Of a stretch of 64,000 nucleotides of DNA, positions 45,272 through 55,010 are shown in pieces. How positions within the stretch are numbered: position 1 is the first letter of the stretch; each line of letters begins with the position of its first letter. This DNA comes from Jeotgalicoccus nanhaiensis. Its GTDB lineage: Bacteria > Bacillota > Bacilli > Staphylococcales > Salinicoccaceae. Below the pieces are notes generated by a model. That model saw only the letters and a list, made by a program, of their open reading frames with translations. It did not search any database and was not told the origin of the DNA. Location of the stretch: NCBI GenBank assembly GCA_004570955.1, contig SPPL01000005.1, positions 1 to 64,000 on the forward strand. Direction: 5' to 3'. Both the position numbers and the translations under genes were made by a program.

Positions 45272-46630
45272 TTATTTTTCGTCTTCCTGCTCAACAGCTT
45301 CTTCCGATTCTTCGTCAGCAGAAACTACATTGTAATCTCTTAAGAATGCCACCTGTTTAATGGAGTGGTTTTCAACTTCCAGCACCTGCCAGCGGTCTTC
45401 AGCGGTATCGATATAGCCGCCTTCTTCGATATCGGTGTTGATGCTCTGCATCCAGCCGCCGATTGTATCGATGTCTTCGCTTTCTTCAAATGCTATCTTA
45501 AAGTCATCTTCAAGATCGTCAAGCAGTACCCGTCCGTTGATATGGTAAAGATTATCGTCGACTTTAATGACGTCCAGTTCTTCATCTTCATCGAATTCGT
45601 CACGGATTTCTCCGACGATTTCTTCAAGTATATCTTCCATCGTAATCATTCCGGCTGTACCGCCGTATTCATCGATGATTAAGGCAATATGAACGCTTTC
45701 TCTCTGCATTTTAACAAGTGCATCGCTGATCCGCGATGATTCTGTAATCACCGGAAGGTCATGTATATAATCACCTGCGGCAACATGTTCATCCGATACG
45801 TGATTTGTTAAATATTCTCTGACATTAATGAAACCGATAATGTTGTCTTTGTCACCGTTGCTTTCTGTGACAGGATATCTTGTATAGTTGTACTCTTTAA
45901 TCGTTTCGACCACCTGATCAACTGTTACCGGTTCCTCAAGTGTAATCATTTGCGTCCGCGGCACCATAACGTCTTTTGCCGTACGTTCATCAAATGAAAA
46001 TATATTCTGCATATATGAAAGTTCCGTCTGGTTAATTTCACCGCTCTGGTAACTTTCAGTCATAATCACTTTAAGTTCTTCTTCCGAGTGCGCCTGTTCT
46101 GTCGGCATTTCTTTAATACCAACTAAGCGTACAAGTCCTCTTGCTGCACCGTTCATCGTCCAGATAAATGGTTTTAAGACAACACCAAAGAAGTATAACG
46201 GTCCGCTTAATCCCATTGCCATTTTTTCGGCATACTGAATCGCCACTGTCTTAGGTGCAAGTTCACCGACAACAACGTGAATAAATGTAACAATAATAAA
46301 TGCTGCTGCAACTGTCGTTACCGTCTGCATGGCGTCCGGTACTCCGACTAAATCAAACAGCGGGTGTAAAATCACTTCAAACGTCGATTCCCCGATCCAA
46401 CCTAAACCTAGTGCTGTCACTGTAATTCCCAGCTGACAGGCAGATAAGTAATAGTCCAGATTGTTAATCATTTTTTCTACGCGTTCTGCTCTTTTGTCTC
46501 CCATTTCAACAAGCGAATGTATTCTCGACATACGTGCTTTAACAAATGCAAATTCAGATCCTACGAACAACATTGTCAGTACGATTAATAATGTAAATAA
46601 TAATAAATTAGTTATAGTGGATATATCCAA
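45272..46630 (-). CDS. CNNM/CorC-HlyC family membrane protein
   Basis: A 452-residue protein: DUF21/CNNM membrane domain (residues about 1-190), two CBS domains (VMVPRTQMITLEEP and the next repeat), then a CorC_HlyC domain (EEIVGEIRDEFDEDEE...). The family is implicated in magnesium or cobalt transport and in sodium-magnesium exchange; older databases call it hemolysin. The start is TTG at 46630 with AGGAGGGG seven bases upstream, and a 160-nt leader precedes it. Confidence 0.9.
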   Translation of the reverse strand: MDISTITNLLLFTLLIVLTMLFVGSEFAFVKARMSRIHSLVEMGDKRAERVEKMINNLDYYLSACQLGITVTALGLGWIGESTFEVILHPLFDLVGVPDAMQTVTTVAAAFIIVTFIHVVVGELAPKTVAIQYAEKMAMGLSGPLYFFGVVLKPFIWTMNGAARGLVRLVGIKEMPTEQAHSEEELKVIMTESYQSGEINQTELSYMQNIFSFDERTAKDVMVPRTQMITLEEPVTVDQVVETIKEYNYTRYPVTESNGDKDNIIGFINVREYLTNHVSDEHVAAGDYIHDLPVITESSRISDALVKMQRESVHIALIIDEYGGTAGMITMEDILEEIVGEIRDEFDEDEELDVIKVDDNLYHINGRVLLDDLEDDFKIAFEESEDIDTIGGWMQSINTDIEEGGYIDTAEDRWQVLEVENHSIKQVAFLRDYNVVSADEESEEAVEQEDEK

Positions 46631-46790
46631 TCAGTTCCCCTCCTGCGGGGTTCACCTCCGATAATTTGTGACCGCTCGGGTCGTTTGTTCATGAATAAAT
46701 CTGCTATTTGTTAACACAGTATTTTTTGAAGTTCTTTTCAGATACACCTTCCCAACAGCCGTCACCTCCACTAATTTTGTTAAATTAAGA
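46631..46790 (-). promoter_or_regulatory. 5' leader of the CNNM/CorC gene
   Basis: On the minus strand the leader has two GGAGGTG(A) stretches (near 46770 and 46650) before the third, used, AGGAGGGG. CCCC and GGGG flank GCAGGA so that the used binding site can fold into a small hairpin. A frame of about 35 GTG-start codons runs between the first two sites without a stop. It may be a regulatory leader; no known magnesium riboswitch consensus was recognised. Confidence 0.35.
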
Positions 46791-46847
46791 ACATTATATC
46801 ATATAAAAATCCGTTTTCATAAGGATATCTCCGATGTTAAAACATCT

Positions 46848-48395
46848 TTACAAAGTATCTCTGTATCGTCTGTATGCTTCTCTGGCCGGCCCGTCCTGTC
46901 CGAGGACTTCTTTGACGCTGCCGCTTTCTGTTATCGTCCCGCCTTCCAGATAATGCACATAGTCAAACTGCTCCAGATGGCTGAGGTCATGCGTCGCCGT
47001 AAGCACTGTATCTTTCTGGAAAATTTCCTGCCATATTTTATCTCTGAGGCGCGTATTTAAACTTGCTGTCGGCTCATCCATTATCCAGGTATCTTTATCT
47101 TCGATATACATGCGGATCAGATGCATCCGTTTTTTCTCACCAAGCGATAAATACTCAGCCGACGTAATATAGTCATCCGGCTTAAAGTGGCCCAGCTCAA
47201 ATTTTTCAAGCAATTCCTCAAGCTGATCTTCATCTGCTTTAAAATGATTGAACATCGTCAGGTTTTCTTTGACCGTGGCGTTGTAAAAATCCAGATGCTG
47301 CGGCATAATCCCCGCGTCCGACTGCTTAATCAGCTGGTTGAGCAGGGTTGTTTTGCCGGAACCGCTGCTGCCGATTAGCGCGTGTTTCTCACCCGGTTTA
47401 ATTTCTATATTTATATTGCTCAGCACATCGCGTTTGGTTTCCGGATAGCGGAAGGACATATTGGATAAGGAAAGCTTCTGATCTTTGTTCTCAGTCATCA
47501 TTTCTCCCGGATCACTTACCGCTTCAACGCGTGCTTTGACCGCTTTATATTTACTGGCCGGTTTAATAACCGGAATGGCCAGTTCAAAGAAACTCATCAA
47601 GAGCAGGATAATCATCGGGATTAATAAAGGATAATCGCCGCTGAACAGAATAATGACGAGAAGAAGCACGCCAAGCTGGATAAACAGACTGATGATATCG
47701 ATTGCCGCATCTAAGGCTGCTTCCCTGTTTTCATTTTTCGTAATCTTTTTATAGGTAGTTTTAATATTACTGCTGACTTTTTTATCTTCTTTCACGACAA
47801 ACAGATTCGTAAAGTCATGAATGTAATGATACAGCTCTGTAAACAGTGTATCTTCCGCCTTGTTTCTCTCATCGTACAGCCTGCCTGAAATACCGCTTAT
47901 AATGAGCGGCATAGCGAGCAGCAGAATCAGCACCGATACGAGCAGAATCACAAGCAGTTTTGGATCAACCAGCAGCGACAGCACCGTTAATATAAGCGAG
48001 ATAAACACCGCAACGATATAAGGATAAATAATGCGGATATAATAATCTTCAATATCGTCAAAGTAACTCGTCAGCTTTTGAATATAGCGGACGCTGTGTG
48101 TATCCTCCTCGCTGTTTACCGACTGTTTGAAGTAGGACGCTCTTAATCTGCCGATCATTTTAAATGTGGCATCGTGGCTTAAAAGACGCTCGAGATACTT
48201 CGCAGCACCTTTTGTCAGACCGAACATTTTAATAGCGGCGATAATTAAAATAATAAGGAAGAACGGCGGTTCAAAGAAGCTTAAACTGATCATGTAGCCG
48301 CTCAGTCCAAATATCGCAACACCTACAAGCCCGCCGATAATGCCGAGGACGATACTGTAGAAGATATGCATCTTTTCACCTTTTAAATACATCAT
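46848..48395 (-). CDS. cydC: CydC, ABC exporter for thiols/heme
   Basis: A 515-residue fused permease-ATPase: six membrane helices, Walker A GSSGSGKTTLL, a variant signature LSLGEKKRM, Walker B TWIMDEPT and H-loop ATHD. CydCD exports cysteine and glutathione or moves heme to support cytochrome bd assembly. It begins at the ATGATG that overlaps the TGA of cydD; an in-frame ATG at 48371 with AAGGTGAA is an alternative. No cydAB genes are in the window. Confidence 0.88.
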   Translation of the reverse strand: MMYLKGEKMHIFYSIVLGIIGGLVGVAIFGLSGYMISLSFFEPPFFLIILIIAAIKMFGLTKGAAKYLERLLSHDATFKMIGRLRASYFKQSVNSEEDTHSVRYIQKLTSYFDDIEDYYIRIIYPYIVAVFISLILTVLSLLVDPKLLVILLVSVLILLLAMPLIISGISGRLYDERNKAEDTLFTELYHYIHDFTNLFVVKEDKKVSSNIKTTYKKITKNENREAALDAAIDIISLFIQLGVLLLVIILFSGDYPLLIPMIILLLMSFFELAIPVIKPASKYKAVKARVEAVSDPGEMMTENKDQKLSLSNMSFRYPETKRDVLSNINIEIKPGEKHALIGSSGSGKTTLLNQLIKQSDAGIMPQHLDFYNATVKENLTMFNHFKADEDQLEELLEKFELGHFKPDDYITSAEYLSLGEKKRMHLIRMYIEDKDTWIMDEPTASLNTRLRDKIWQEIFQKDTVLTATHDLSHLEQFDYVHYLEGGTITESGSVKEVLGQDGPAREAYRRYRDTL

Positions 48396-49975
48396 ATCCG
48401 TTCACCTCTTTTCAAGCGCCCTTCACTTAGCACATAATGACTGTCTGCAATTGCGAGCAGCTGCCGGCGGTGAATGACTGCAATGATTGCAGATGTTTCT
48501 TTTAATTCAGCGAGATATTTCATCACGAGCTGCTCTGTTTCAGCATCGAGAAACTCAGTCGGTTCATCCATGATAATAATGTCAGGCCGTGCGATTAATA
48601 CTCTCGCCATTTTTAAGCGGACAATTTCCCCGCCGGATAATGGAATATTATGATTAACAATCGGCGTATGAATGCCCGCTTCCAAATTATCGATACTCGA
48701 TGACAGATTTAACTGTTCGAGAATGTCATGCACTTTCTCTTCTGAATGACTGTCTCCCGACACATAGTCATAGATCGTCGTATCAGAAAAATACACTTGG
48801 TCTGAAACATAGCCGATATCAGTAGTCAACACATCGAGGGTGCCTGAATCCGGTTCATGGAGTCCGAGGATAGTTCTTAAGAGCGTTGTTTTACCGGCTC
48901 CAGACTCGCCTGTAATCGCGGTCAGTCCTCTTTTACCGAACTTAAAATCGGCCTTATCCAGCAGCAGCTTTTCGCCATGGCTGATTGTCAGTTTGTCAGC
49001 TTCTGCTGCGTAACTGTCTGTTTTGCCTCTGTAAGCTGTATTCATTTCAGGTTTGTTAATAATTGCTTTCGCTTTTTCAAAGCTGCCGAGTGCGAGCTTC
49101 CCGTTATGAAATTCCGTCCCGAGCACTTTCAGCGCGTTGTAGAATTCCGGTGCTAAAAGCAGGACGAAAAATGCGGTATAGAATGAAATATTTTCAAAAA
49201 TAATTATTCGGAGCGCAATTTCTAAAGCGACAAGACCGATACCGAGTATCGTTATAAACTCGAGCATCATCGTCGACTGGAAGGCGTATTTTAAAATGTG
49301 CATGGTTTCCTTGACAAAACCTTTGTTATCTTCTTCCAGTCTTTTTATCACTGTATTTCTGGACTGCGTATTTTTTACAGTATCCTTGCCGCGGATCAGA
49401 TTTAAAAACAAGGTGCCGATATTGTCAAAACGCGTCGCCTGCTTTACCGATTCTTCCTGCGTCTGCAGGCCAACGAGCACATAATACAGCGGGATAAAAG
49501 GTGCAGTAAACAGCAGTATCGCTGCTGCATAGATATCGATAAAAAATAAGACTGCTATAATGCCCGTAACTTTAATCATCGTTTTAATAATTGTCGGTGT
49601 AAACGATGTTTCATACGGCCGGTAGGACTCCAGGTGCACAAGCAGAGCGTTGATCATACCTTCTGACTCCCGCTGCGTTTTAACATCGATGCGGTCGATC
49701 AGCTGATCTGCTTTTCTTTCGATTGATTTATTCGCAGACATCTGCGTATACAGATTATAAAATTTATCTGTTATTATAAACAGCACAAAAAACGCACTCA
49801 TATAAATGAGCGGCGAGAGTATGCTTAAATCCTTAGCCATCACGATGCTTTCCAGTATACGGGATAACTGATGGCCGAAAGCTATATAAAATGCAAGGCT
49901 GATTGCTGCAATTAAACTGTACAATACAGCTCGTTTTAAACTTAAATTCAGTTTCAAAGTCTCACCTTCAGACAC
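48392..49975 (-). CDS. cydD: CydD, ABC exporter for thiols/heme
   Basis: A 527-residue fused permease-ATPase partner of CydC, with Walker A GESGAGKTTLL, canonical signature LSGGEIVRLKMARVL, Walker B DIIIMDEPTEF and H-loop VIHRR. It overlaps cydC by 4 bases. CydD holds the canonical signature while CydC does not, which is the asymmetry often seen in such heterodimers. Confidence 0.88.
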   Translation of the reverse strand: MSEGETLKLNLSLKRAVLYSLIAAISLAFYIAFGHQLSRILESIVMAKDLSILSPLIYMSAFFVLFIITDKFYNLYTQMSANKSIERKADQLIDRIDVKTQRESEGMINALLVHLESYRPYETSFTPTIIKTMIKVTGIIAVLFFIDIYAAAILLFTAPFIPLYYVLVGLQTQEESVKQATRFDNIGTLFLNLIRGKDTVKNTQSRNTVIKRLEEDNKGFVKETMHILKYAFQSTMMLEFITILGIGLVALEIALRIIIFENISFYTAFFVLLLAPEFYNALKVLGTEFHNGKLALGSFEKAKAIINKPEMNTAYRGKTDSYAAEADKLTISHGEKLLLDKADFKFGKRGLTAITGESGAGKTTLLRTILGLHEPDSGTLDVLTTDIGYVSDQVYFSDTTIYDYVSGDSHSEEKVHDILEQLNLSSSIDNLEAGIHTPIVNHNIPLSGGEIVRLKMARVLIARPDIIIMDEPTEFLDAETEQLVMKYLAELKETSAIIAVIHRRQLLAIADSHYVLSEGRLKRGERI

Positions 49976-49977
49976 AA

Positions 49978-50005
49978 AAAACGTGAAGAGGCCCCTTCAC
50001 GTTTT
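49978..50005 (-). terminator. terminator after moaA
   Basis: Arms AAAACGTGAAG (49978-49988) and CTTCACGTTTT (49995-50005) with 6-nt loop, just beyond the moaA stop; it ends the molybdenum cofactor transcript before cydD. Confidence 0.85.
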
Positions 50006-50013
50006 CTGTAAAT

Positions 50014-51039
50014 TTATCCGCCGATATAGCTCATGTTGATTTTTTTCCGCTCCCGGCGTTTTTCTTCTGTAATTTCTGTTCTGATTTCCGAATAACGGTC
50101 ATCGCGTTTGTCCCAGACACCCATTAATACTTCTGTCAGTTCTTCGTCACTGATGCCATCCCGCATCAGTGTCTTAATATCGAAACCGTCGACTGCAAAC
50201 AGACAGCCGTAAAATTTTCCGTCGGATGACAGTCTTGCTCTCGTACAAGTCGAACAGAAGCTTTCCGATACACTCGTAATAAATCCTAAGTACGAATCTT
50301 CGGCATCGTTATGCTTGTACACTTTCGCCACTTCACCGTAATAGGCCGGATCGAGCGGGGCAAGATCAAATTCCGTCTGCAAGGTTTCAAGAATTTCTTT
50401 CTTGCTGACCACCTTATCGAAGTTCCAGCCGTTATCGTTGCCGACATCCATAAATTCAATAAAGCGCAAGGTCACAGGCAGCTTTTTAAAATAGCGTGCC
50501 ATCGGCAGTATTTCCTGCTCGTTCAAGCCTTTTTGCACAACCATATTGATTTTAATCTGGAAACCGAGGCCGATTGCATATTCAATCTGTTCCAGAATGC
50601 GCGACGTGCCGATACCCCGGTCGTTAATTTTACCGAACAGTTCATCGTCCATCGCATCGAGGCTGATATTGATGCGTCTCAGGCCTGCATCGTATAATTT
50701 CTGGCCGTGTTTCTTCAAAAGCAGTCCGTTCGTTGTGAGTCCGATATCTTCAATACCTTCAATCACGTTTAATCGTTCGATTAATTCATGAAGGTCTTTT
50801 CTCATCATCGGCTCCCCGCCCGTCAGACGCAACTTCTTCACACCGAGACTGGCGTAAATTCTTGCGAGCCTTTCAATTTCGTCAAAGGAAAGCAATTGTT
50901 CACGCTTTAAGAATTCAAAATCATCTCCGAAAATTTCTTTCGGCATGCAGTATCGGCATCTGAAGTTACATTTATCAGTGACCGAAATTCTAAGGTCCCG
51001 GATCGGACGGCCAAATTTATCTGTAACTACCTGAGCCAT
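50014..51039 (-). CDS. moaA: GTP 3',8-cyclase MoaA
   Basis: A 341-residue radical SAM enzyme. The N-terminal cluster is CNFRCRYC (C24, C28, C31) and the C-terminal cluster [24 protein letters not shown] and the terminal YIGG are present. It makes 3',8-cyclo-GTP, the first step of molybdopterin synthesis, with MoaC. AAGGAGG precedes the start. It is the last gene of the minus-strand moeA-mobB-moaE-moaD-mobA-moaA operon. Confidence 0.97.
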   Translation of the reverse strand: MAQVVTDKFGRPIRDLRISVTDKCNFRCRYCMPKEIFGDDFEFLKREQLLSFDEIERLARIYASLGVKKLRLTGGEPMMRKDLHELIERLNVIEGIEDIGLTTNGLLLKKHGQKLYDAGLRRINISLDAMDDELFGKINDRGIGTSRILEQIEYAIGLGFQIKINMVVQKGLNEQEILPMARYFKKLPVTLRFIEFMDVGNDNGWNFDKVVSKKEILETLQTEFDLAPLDPAYYGEVAKVYKHNDAEDSYLGFITSVSESFCSTCTRARLSSDGKFYGCLFAVDGFDIKTLMRDGISDEELTEVLMGVWDKRDDRYSEIRTEITEEKRRERKKINMSYIGG

Positions 51040-51050
51040 GTAATTCCTCC

Positions 51051-51617
51051 TTATTTAATATCAGTCTTCCGATTGATATTAATCAGCGTCGTACTATTGA
51101 AATTATAAGACTCGATGTTTAAATATTGGACATCGAGATTCTCGAAAAACGCTTTTAAACTTAACCGTTTCGTCTCAAGCTGCGCTTTTAACAGCTCAAC
51201 CAGAGTGTCATGCTGATAAACCCCGATGAGCGGGTGCTCTCTGTCGTTATCAGTCGTAATTACCGTATCGCCTGTCTTCTCTGCTTCTTCAGCAAGAATA
51301 TCGAGCCAGGCTGAATCGACATACGGTGTATCACAGGAAATCACCATCAGTGCTTGCCCCGGATACTCTTTGGCCGAAGCGTATAATCCGCCGAGCGGCC
51401 CGTGGTCGATATACTCCGGATCATCGGTAATTACTTTATAATTTTTAAAGCTTGTCTTCAGTTTATCATTTGTGTTGATGACAATCTCGTCTATTGCTTG
51501 AACATTTTCTAACGATTGTGCGACATGTTCATACATCGGACGGCCATTTAACATATACAAGGCCTTATCCTCGCCGAAGCGGCTCGATTTGCCGCCCGCT
51601 AAAATTACCCCGATCAT
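51051..51617 (-). CDS. mobA: molybdenum cofactor guanylyltransferase
   Basis: A 188-residue nucleotidyltransferase with the MobA signature [25 protein letters not shown] and SCDTPYV. It joins GMP to Mo-molybdopterin to make the dinucleotide form used by DMSO-reductase-family enzymes such as nitrate reductase and formate dehydrogenase. 11 nt upstream of moaA. Confidence 0.95.
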   Translation of the reverse strand: MIGVILAGGKSSRFGEDKALYMLNGRPMYEHVAQSLENVQAIDEIVINTNDKLKTSFKNYKVITDDPEYIDHGPLGGLYASAKEYPGQALMVISCDTPYVDSAWLDILAEEAEKTGDTVITTDNDREHPLIGVYQHDTLVELLKAQLETKRLSLKAFFENLDVQYLNIESYNFNSTTLININRKTDIK

Positions 51618-51851
51618 TTAACCGCCGCTTACCGGCGGAATTAACGCCACAGTATCTTCTGATGTAACGACTTCGTCATCTTTAACAAATGCTTCGTTTT
51701 TAGCTACCTGAAATACTTCGCCGTCAAGTTCAGGGTAGTCGATAAAAATATGATTCTTTAATTCACCGACAGTAATTGAGTCGCCGACAAACAAGTCAAT
51801 TGTGTCGCTGCCGATTTTTTCTTTTATACTTGCAAATACTTTAATTTCCAT
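51618..51851 (-). CDS. moaD: molybdopterin synthase sulfur carrier MoaD
   Basis: A 77-residue ubiquitin-like protein ending in PPVSGG; the terminal GG is adenylated by MoeB and loaded with sulfur. The start at 51851 overlaps the stop of moaE (TAATG) and has GGAGG upstream, so the longer frame to 51917 is not used. Its stop abuts mobA. Confidence 0.95.
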   Translation of the reverse strand: MEIKVFASIKEKIGSDTIDLFVGDSITVGELKNHIFIDYPELDGEVFQVAKNEAFVKDDEVVTSEDTVALIPPVSGG

Positions 51852-52294
51852 TAGTTTTCCTCCACACTCGGATGATATTTGCGGGAATCGCCAATCCATT
51901 TTTCGCCGTCTTCCCAAATTTCTTTTTTCCAGATCGGGACAATCTCTTTTAACCGTTCTACTGCATACTCGTTCGCCCGGTAGCTGTCTGTACGGTGCGG
52001 CGAACTCGTTACAATCACCACTGCTATATCGGAAATTTCAAGCTTGCCGATACGGTGGCCGATGGCTGTAATCACACCCGGCCAGCGTTCCGATATTTCA
52101 TCGCCGATTTGAGCGAGCATTTTTTCCGCCATCGGAATATAAGCTTCATATTCCAAGTGAACGGTGCGCGTGCCTTTCGTCCATTCGCGGACATGTCCCG
52201 TAAAGGTGCATACTGCCCCCTGATGTTCATTTACAGTCATTTTATGATATTTGTTTATATCCAGTTCTTTATCTGTTACTTCAAACATTTTCAT
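51851..52294 (-). CDS. moaE: molybdopterin synthase catalytic subunit MoaE
   Basis: A 147-residue MoaE with GAVCTFTGHVR, the HRIGKLEISDIAVVI core and the C-terminal PIWKKEIWEDGEKW carrying the catalytic lysine. It inserts the dithiolene sulfurs carried by MoaD. The start overlaps the end of mobB by 14 bases. Confidence 0.95.
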   Translation of the reverse strand: MKMFEVTDKELDINKYHKMTVNEHQGAVCTFTGHVREWTKGTRTVHLEYEAYIPMAEKMLAQIGDEISERWPGVITAIGHRIGKLEISDIAVVIVTSSPHRTDSYRANEYAVERLKEIVPIWKKEIWEDGEKWIGDSRKYHPSVEEN

Positions 52295-52751
52295 TGCCGA
52301 TACTGCTCCATTCTTTAAACCAGTTCACTGCATTATCCTTATCGTAACGCATATCAAAACGGTTTAACACATTCGTCAGGCCGATTTCATTAATATCCGT
52401 TTCACCTTCTGTAAACGAATAGGTCAGAATAATTTTTGAATAGTTTTCTTTTTTATAGCCTTCAACGAGTACGAAATCCACGCCTTCAGTTTGAAATCTC
52501 TGCAGCTGTACAGTCAGCGGCTTGTCGGGACGTTCCGTCATAATGGAATGTCCCGGCATATTGAAGGCAGTATAATCTGCGCCCGCTTCAAAAAATCTGC
52601 CGGTGTCCGTATCGTTCGGGATGTCTTCGGTAATATGATGCCGTTTAATCACTGCAACAGTATAGCCGTGCTGTTTTAATAAATTTACCAGGTCGAGAAT
52701 GAGCGTTGTTTTACCTGTATTTTTATAGCCTGCTATCTGTAAAGTTTTCAT
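52281..52751 (-). CDS. mobB: molybdopterin-guanine dinucleotide biosynthesis protein B
   Basis: A 156-residue P-loop protein with Walker A GYKNTGKTTL and VKRHHI-like (VIKRHHITEDIPNDTDTGRF) segment. MobB assists MobA by binding GTP. It begins directly behind the stop of moeA. Confidence 0.93.
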   Translation of the reverse strand: MKTLQIAGYKNTGKTTLILDLVNLLKQHGYTVAVIKRHHITEDIPNDTDTGRFFEAGADYTAFNMPGHSIMTERPDKPLTVQLQRFQTEGVDFVLVEGYKKENYSKIILTYSFTEGETDINEIGLTNVLNRFDMRYDKDNAVNWFKEWSSIGNENV

Positions 52752-54020
52752 CTACTCCACCCCAAAATTGTCTGCGCCTGTCGTGACATCAGTCATCATC
52801 ACTTTGACTGCATCGCCTTTAACAAAGCCGCGCGTACCGCCTGGCAGAACGATAACGCCGTTGCTTCGTGCAATAGATGTCACCGCATTTGATTTGTTAA
52901 AACCGGACGGGCGTGCATATATTTTCCCTTCTTTAAAAAACAGTTCCGCACGGATAAAGCGCGAGAACGGGTTAGCCTTCGAGTGGTCCTCATCAAGCAC
53001 CGCATCAATAAGCGGAGCAAACGGCAGTGCTGCACTCTGCATTAAGTTCAGCGCAGGACGGGCAAACAGTTCAAAACCTGAATAGCATGCTGACGGGTTG
53101 CCGCTGAGTCCGAAGAGCAGTTTATCGTTTAAAATACTGACTGTTGTAACACTGCCCGGTCGCATAGCTACTTTATTAAATAGGACTTCAGCACCGAGTT
53201 CGTCGTAGATCTTCGGCAGCAGGTCGTAATCCCCAACCGATACGCCGCCTGTTGTAATAATCACGTCGACTTCATCGAGCATCGCTTTAATCCGCGTATA
53301 CAATGTGTCGAAATCATCTGTTTCTAATTTGTAATGCTTGCCTTCGATGCCCATGCGTTTCAGCTGGCTCATTACCATTGGTGTATTCGAGTTGCGGATT
53401 TTCCCGCGTTCGAGTTCATCTTCAACTTCTAAAAGTTCTGTTCCTGTAGACAGCACGCCGACCGCCGGCTGCTTGAACACTTCAACTTCGCTGTAGCCGA
53501 AAGTAGCAAGTGTCGCGACCGTACCCGGGTTAATCACCGTGCCTTTTTCTACAATAATGTCACCGACTTTACACTCTTCACCTTTTTGTGCGATATTTTC
53601 ACCTGGTGTAAACGCACGCCGGATTGTAAAACCGTCTTCAGTTTCTTTCGTCTGTTCGAACATAACGACCGTATCCGCCGACTCTGGAATTTCAGCTCCC
53701 GTCATAATGCGGAAAGCTTCATTTTCTTTTAAGACGTAATCGCTCGAGCTGCCTGCCGGCACTTCTTCAACTACTTTAAACGGTACTCTATTATCACCTG
53801 AAGCACCTTGAGACGATTGTGAATGAATTGCGAAACCGTCCATGGCAGATTTCGTAAATAAAGGAACATCCGACGTCGCTGTTAAATCTTTCGCGAGCAC
53901 TCTGCCGTAACTCTCTTTATAGCTGACAGTTTCTGTGCCGAGTTCCGTGACTCTTTCCATCAGTTTTGCCACTGCATCGTTAACATGAACCGGTGTTCTG
54001 TTTAAAGTCATTTCTATCAT
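52752..54020 (-). CDS. moeA: molybdopterin molybdotransferase
   Basis: A 422-residue MoeA. Domain order is kept: N-terminal dimer region with SAMDGFAI, the MPT-binding domain with TGTELLEVEDELERGKIRNS and TTGGVSVGDYD, then the GNPSACYSGFELFARP segment and the C-terminal beta-barrel. It inserts molybdate into adenylated molybdopterin. First gene of the six-gene minus-strand run; moaC is divergent 90 nt away. Confidence 0.95.
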   Translation of the reverse strand: MIEMTLNRTPVHVNDAVAKLMERVTELGTETVSYKESYGRVLAKDLTATSDVPLFTKSAMDGFAIHSQSSQGASGDNRVPFKVVEEVPAGSSSDYVLKENEAFRIMTGAEIPESADTVVMFEQTKETEDGFTIRRAFTPGENIAQKGEECKVGDIIVEKGTVINPGTVATLATFGYSEVEVFKQPAVGVLSTGTELLEVEDELERGKIRNSNTPMVMSQLKRMGIEGKHYKLETDDFDTLYTRIKAMLDEVDVIITTGGVSVGDYDLLPKIYDELGAEVLFNKVAMRPGSVTTVSILNDKLLFGLSGNPSACYSGFELFARPALNLMQSAALPFAPLIDAVLDEDHSKANPFSRFIRAELFFKEGKIYARPSGFNKSNAVTSIARSNGVIVLPGGTRGFVKGDAVKVMMTDVTTGADNFGVE

Positions 54021-54110
54021 CCTCGCTGTATTTAAGTTATTTATCGTTTCGTATGAATGTTTGATATAATTTGATTACTTATACTTATTGTACTAAATAG
54101 GAGGTTGCAA

Positions 54111-54587
54111 ATGTCTAATTTTACGCATTTTAATGAAGAAGGCCGTGCCAAAATGGTCGATATATCAGATAAATCAGTCACGAAACGCAGTGCAACTGCA
54201 CAGAGTCTGCTTGAAGTGCCTGAAAACATTTATAAAGGTATCACCGAAGGCACTGTAAAAAAAGGAGACGTTCTCGGTGTCGCTCAGGTAGCGGGTATTA
54301 TGGCAGCGAAAAACACACATCAGATTATTCCGATGTGCCATCCGCTGTCACTGTCCGGTGTTGACGTCTCATTCCGCTGGGAAACTGATGAAACCTATTT
54401 GCTCGTTATCGAAGCGACAGTAAAAACGACCGGCAAAACCGGTGTTGAAATGGAAGCACTGACAGCAGCAAGCGCTGTAGCGCTCACCGTTTATGATATG
54501 TGCAAGGCGCTCGATAAAGGTATGATTATTAAAGAAACAAAGCTTCTTGAAAAATCCGGCGGCAAATCCGGCGACTACAAGGCTTAA
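54111..54587 (+). CDS. moaC: cyclic pyranopterin monophosphate synthase MoaC
   Basis: About 158 residues with the MoaC motifs [28 protein letters not shown] and [23 protein letters not shown]. It converts 3',8-cyclo-GTP to cPMP. The ATG at 54111 has AGGAGG six bases upstream; a TTG at 54105 lies inside that spacing and is not preferred. It is the only plus-strand gene within the molybdenum cofactor set. Confidence 0.96.
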   Translation: MSNFTHFNEEGRAKMVDISDKSVTKRSATAQSLLEVPENIYKGITEGTVKKGDVLGVAQVAGIMAAKNTHQIIPMCHPLSLSGVDVSFRWETDETYLLVIEATVKTTGKTGVEMEALTAASAVALTVYDMCKALDKGMIIKETKLLEKSGGKSGDYKA

Positions 54588-54596
54588 ATATGATTG

Positions 54597-54624
54597 AATC
54601 CGTCTGACCTTGAGCAGGCGGATT
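54597..54624 (+). terminator. terminator after moaC
   Basis: Arms AATCCGTCTG (54597-54606) and CAGGCGGATT (54615-54624) with one G-T pair, followed by TTTTTTA. Confidence 0.85.
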
Positions 54625-54655
54625 TTTTTAGTTGGGTGCTGGGTTGGGTGTTGGC

Positions 54656-54993
54656 TCATGTATACGAATGATCCAATGCATAGGCATGACAGGTTCTCAT
54701 GTATACGAAAGACCCGTTGCATAGGCATGACAGACCCTCATGTATACGAAAGATCCATTGCATAGGCATGACAGATCCTCATGTATACGAATGATCCGTT
54801 GCATAGGCATGACAGACGCTCATGTATACGAAAGATCCGATGCATAGGCATGACAGACGCTCATGTATACGAAAGATCCGATGCATAGGCATGACGGGCT
54901 CTCATGTATACGAAAGATCCGATGCATAGGCATGACGGGCTCTCATGTATACGAAAGATCCGTTACATAGGCATGACAGACGCTCATGTATAC
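54656..54993. repeat. 41-bp tandem repeat array, eight units plus a partial ninth
   Basis: Units start at 54656, 54697, 54738, 54779, 54820, 54861, 54902, 54943 and 54984, an exact 41-base step. Each runs TCATGTATACGAAAGATCCG then ATGCATAGGCATGACAGACGC with a few substitutions; TCATG and CATGA can pair. There are no variable spacers, so it is not a CRISPR. It fills the gap between convergent moaC and moaB. The ninth unit stops after ten bases. Confidence 0.95.
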
Positions 54994-55010
54994 ACAACGT
55001 CACATACACT

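Noticed and set aside
46631-46790. M-box or yybP-ykoY riboswitch
   Set aside because: The conserved core sequences of these classes are not seen; only general leader features remain.
54369-54728. Minus-strand frame across moaC and its terminator
   Set aside because: Opposite strand of a conserved gene, runs through the terminator and the tandem repeats.
54656-54993. CRISPR array
   Set aside because: Units are contiguous 41-mers with no unique spacers and no cas genes are nearby.
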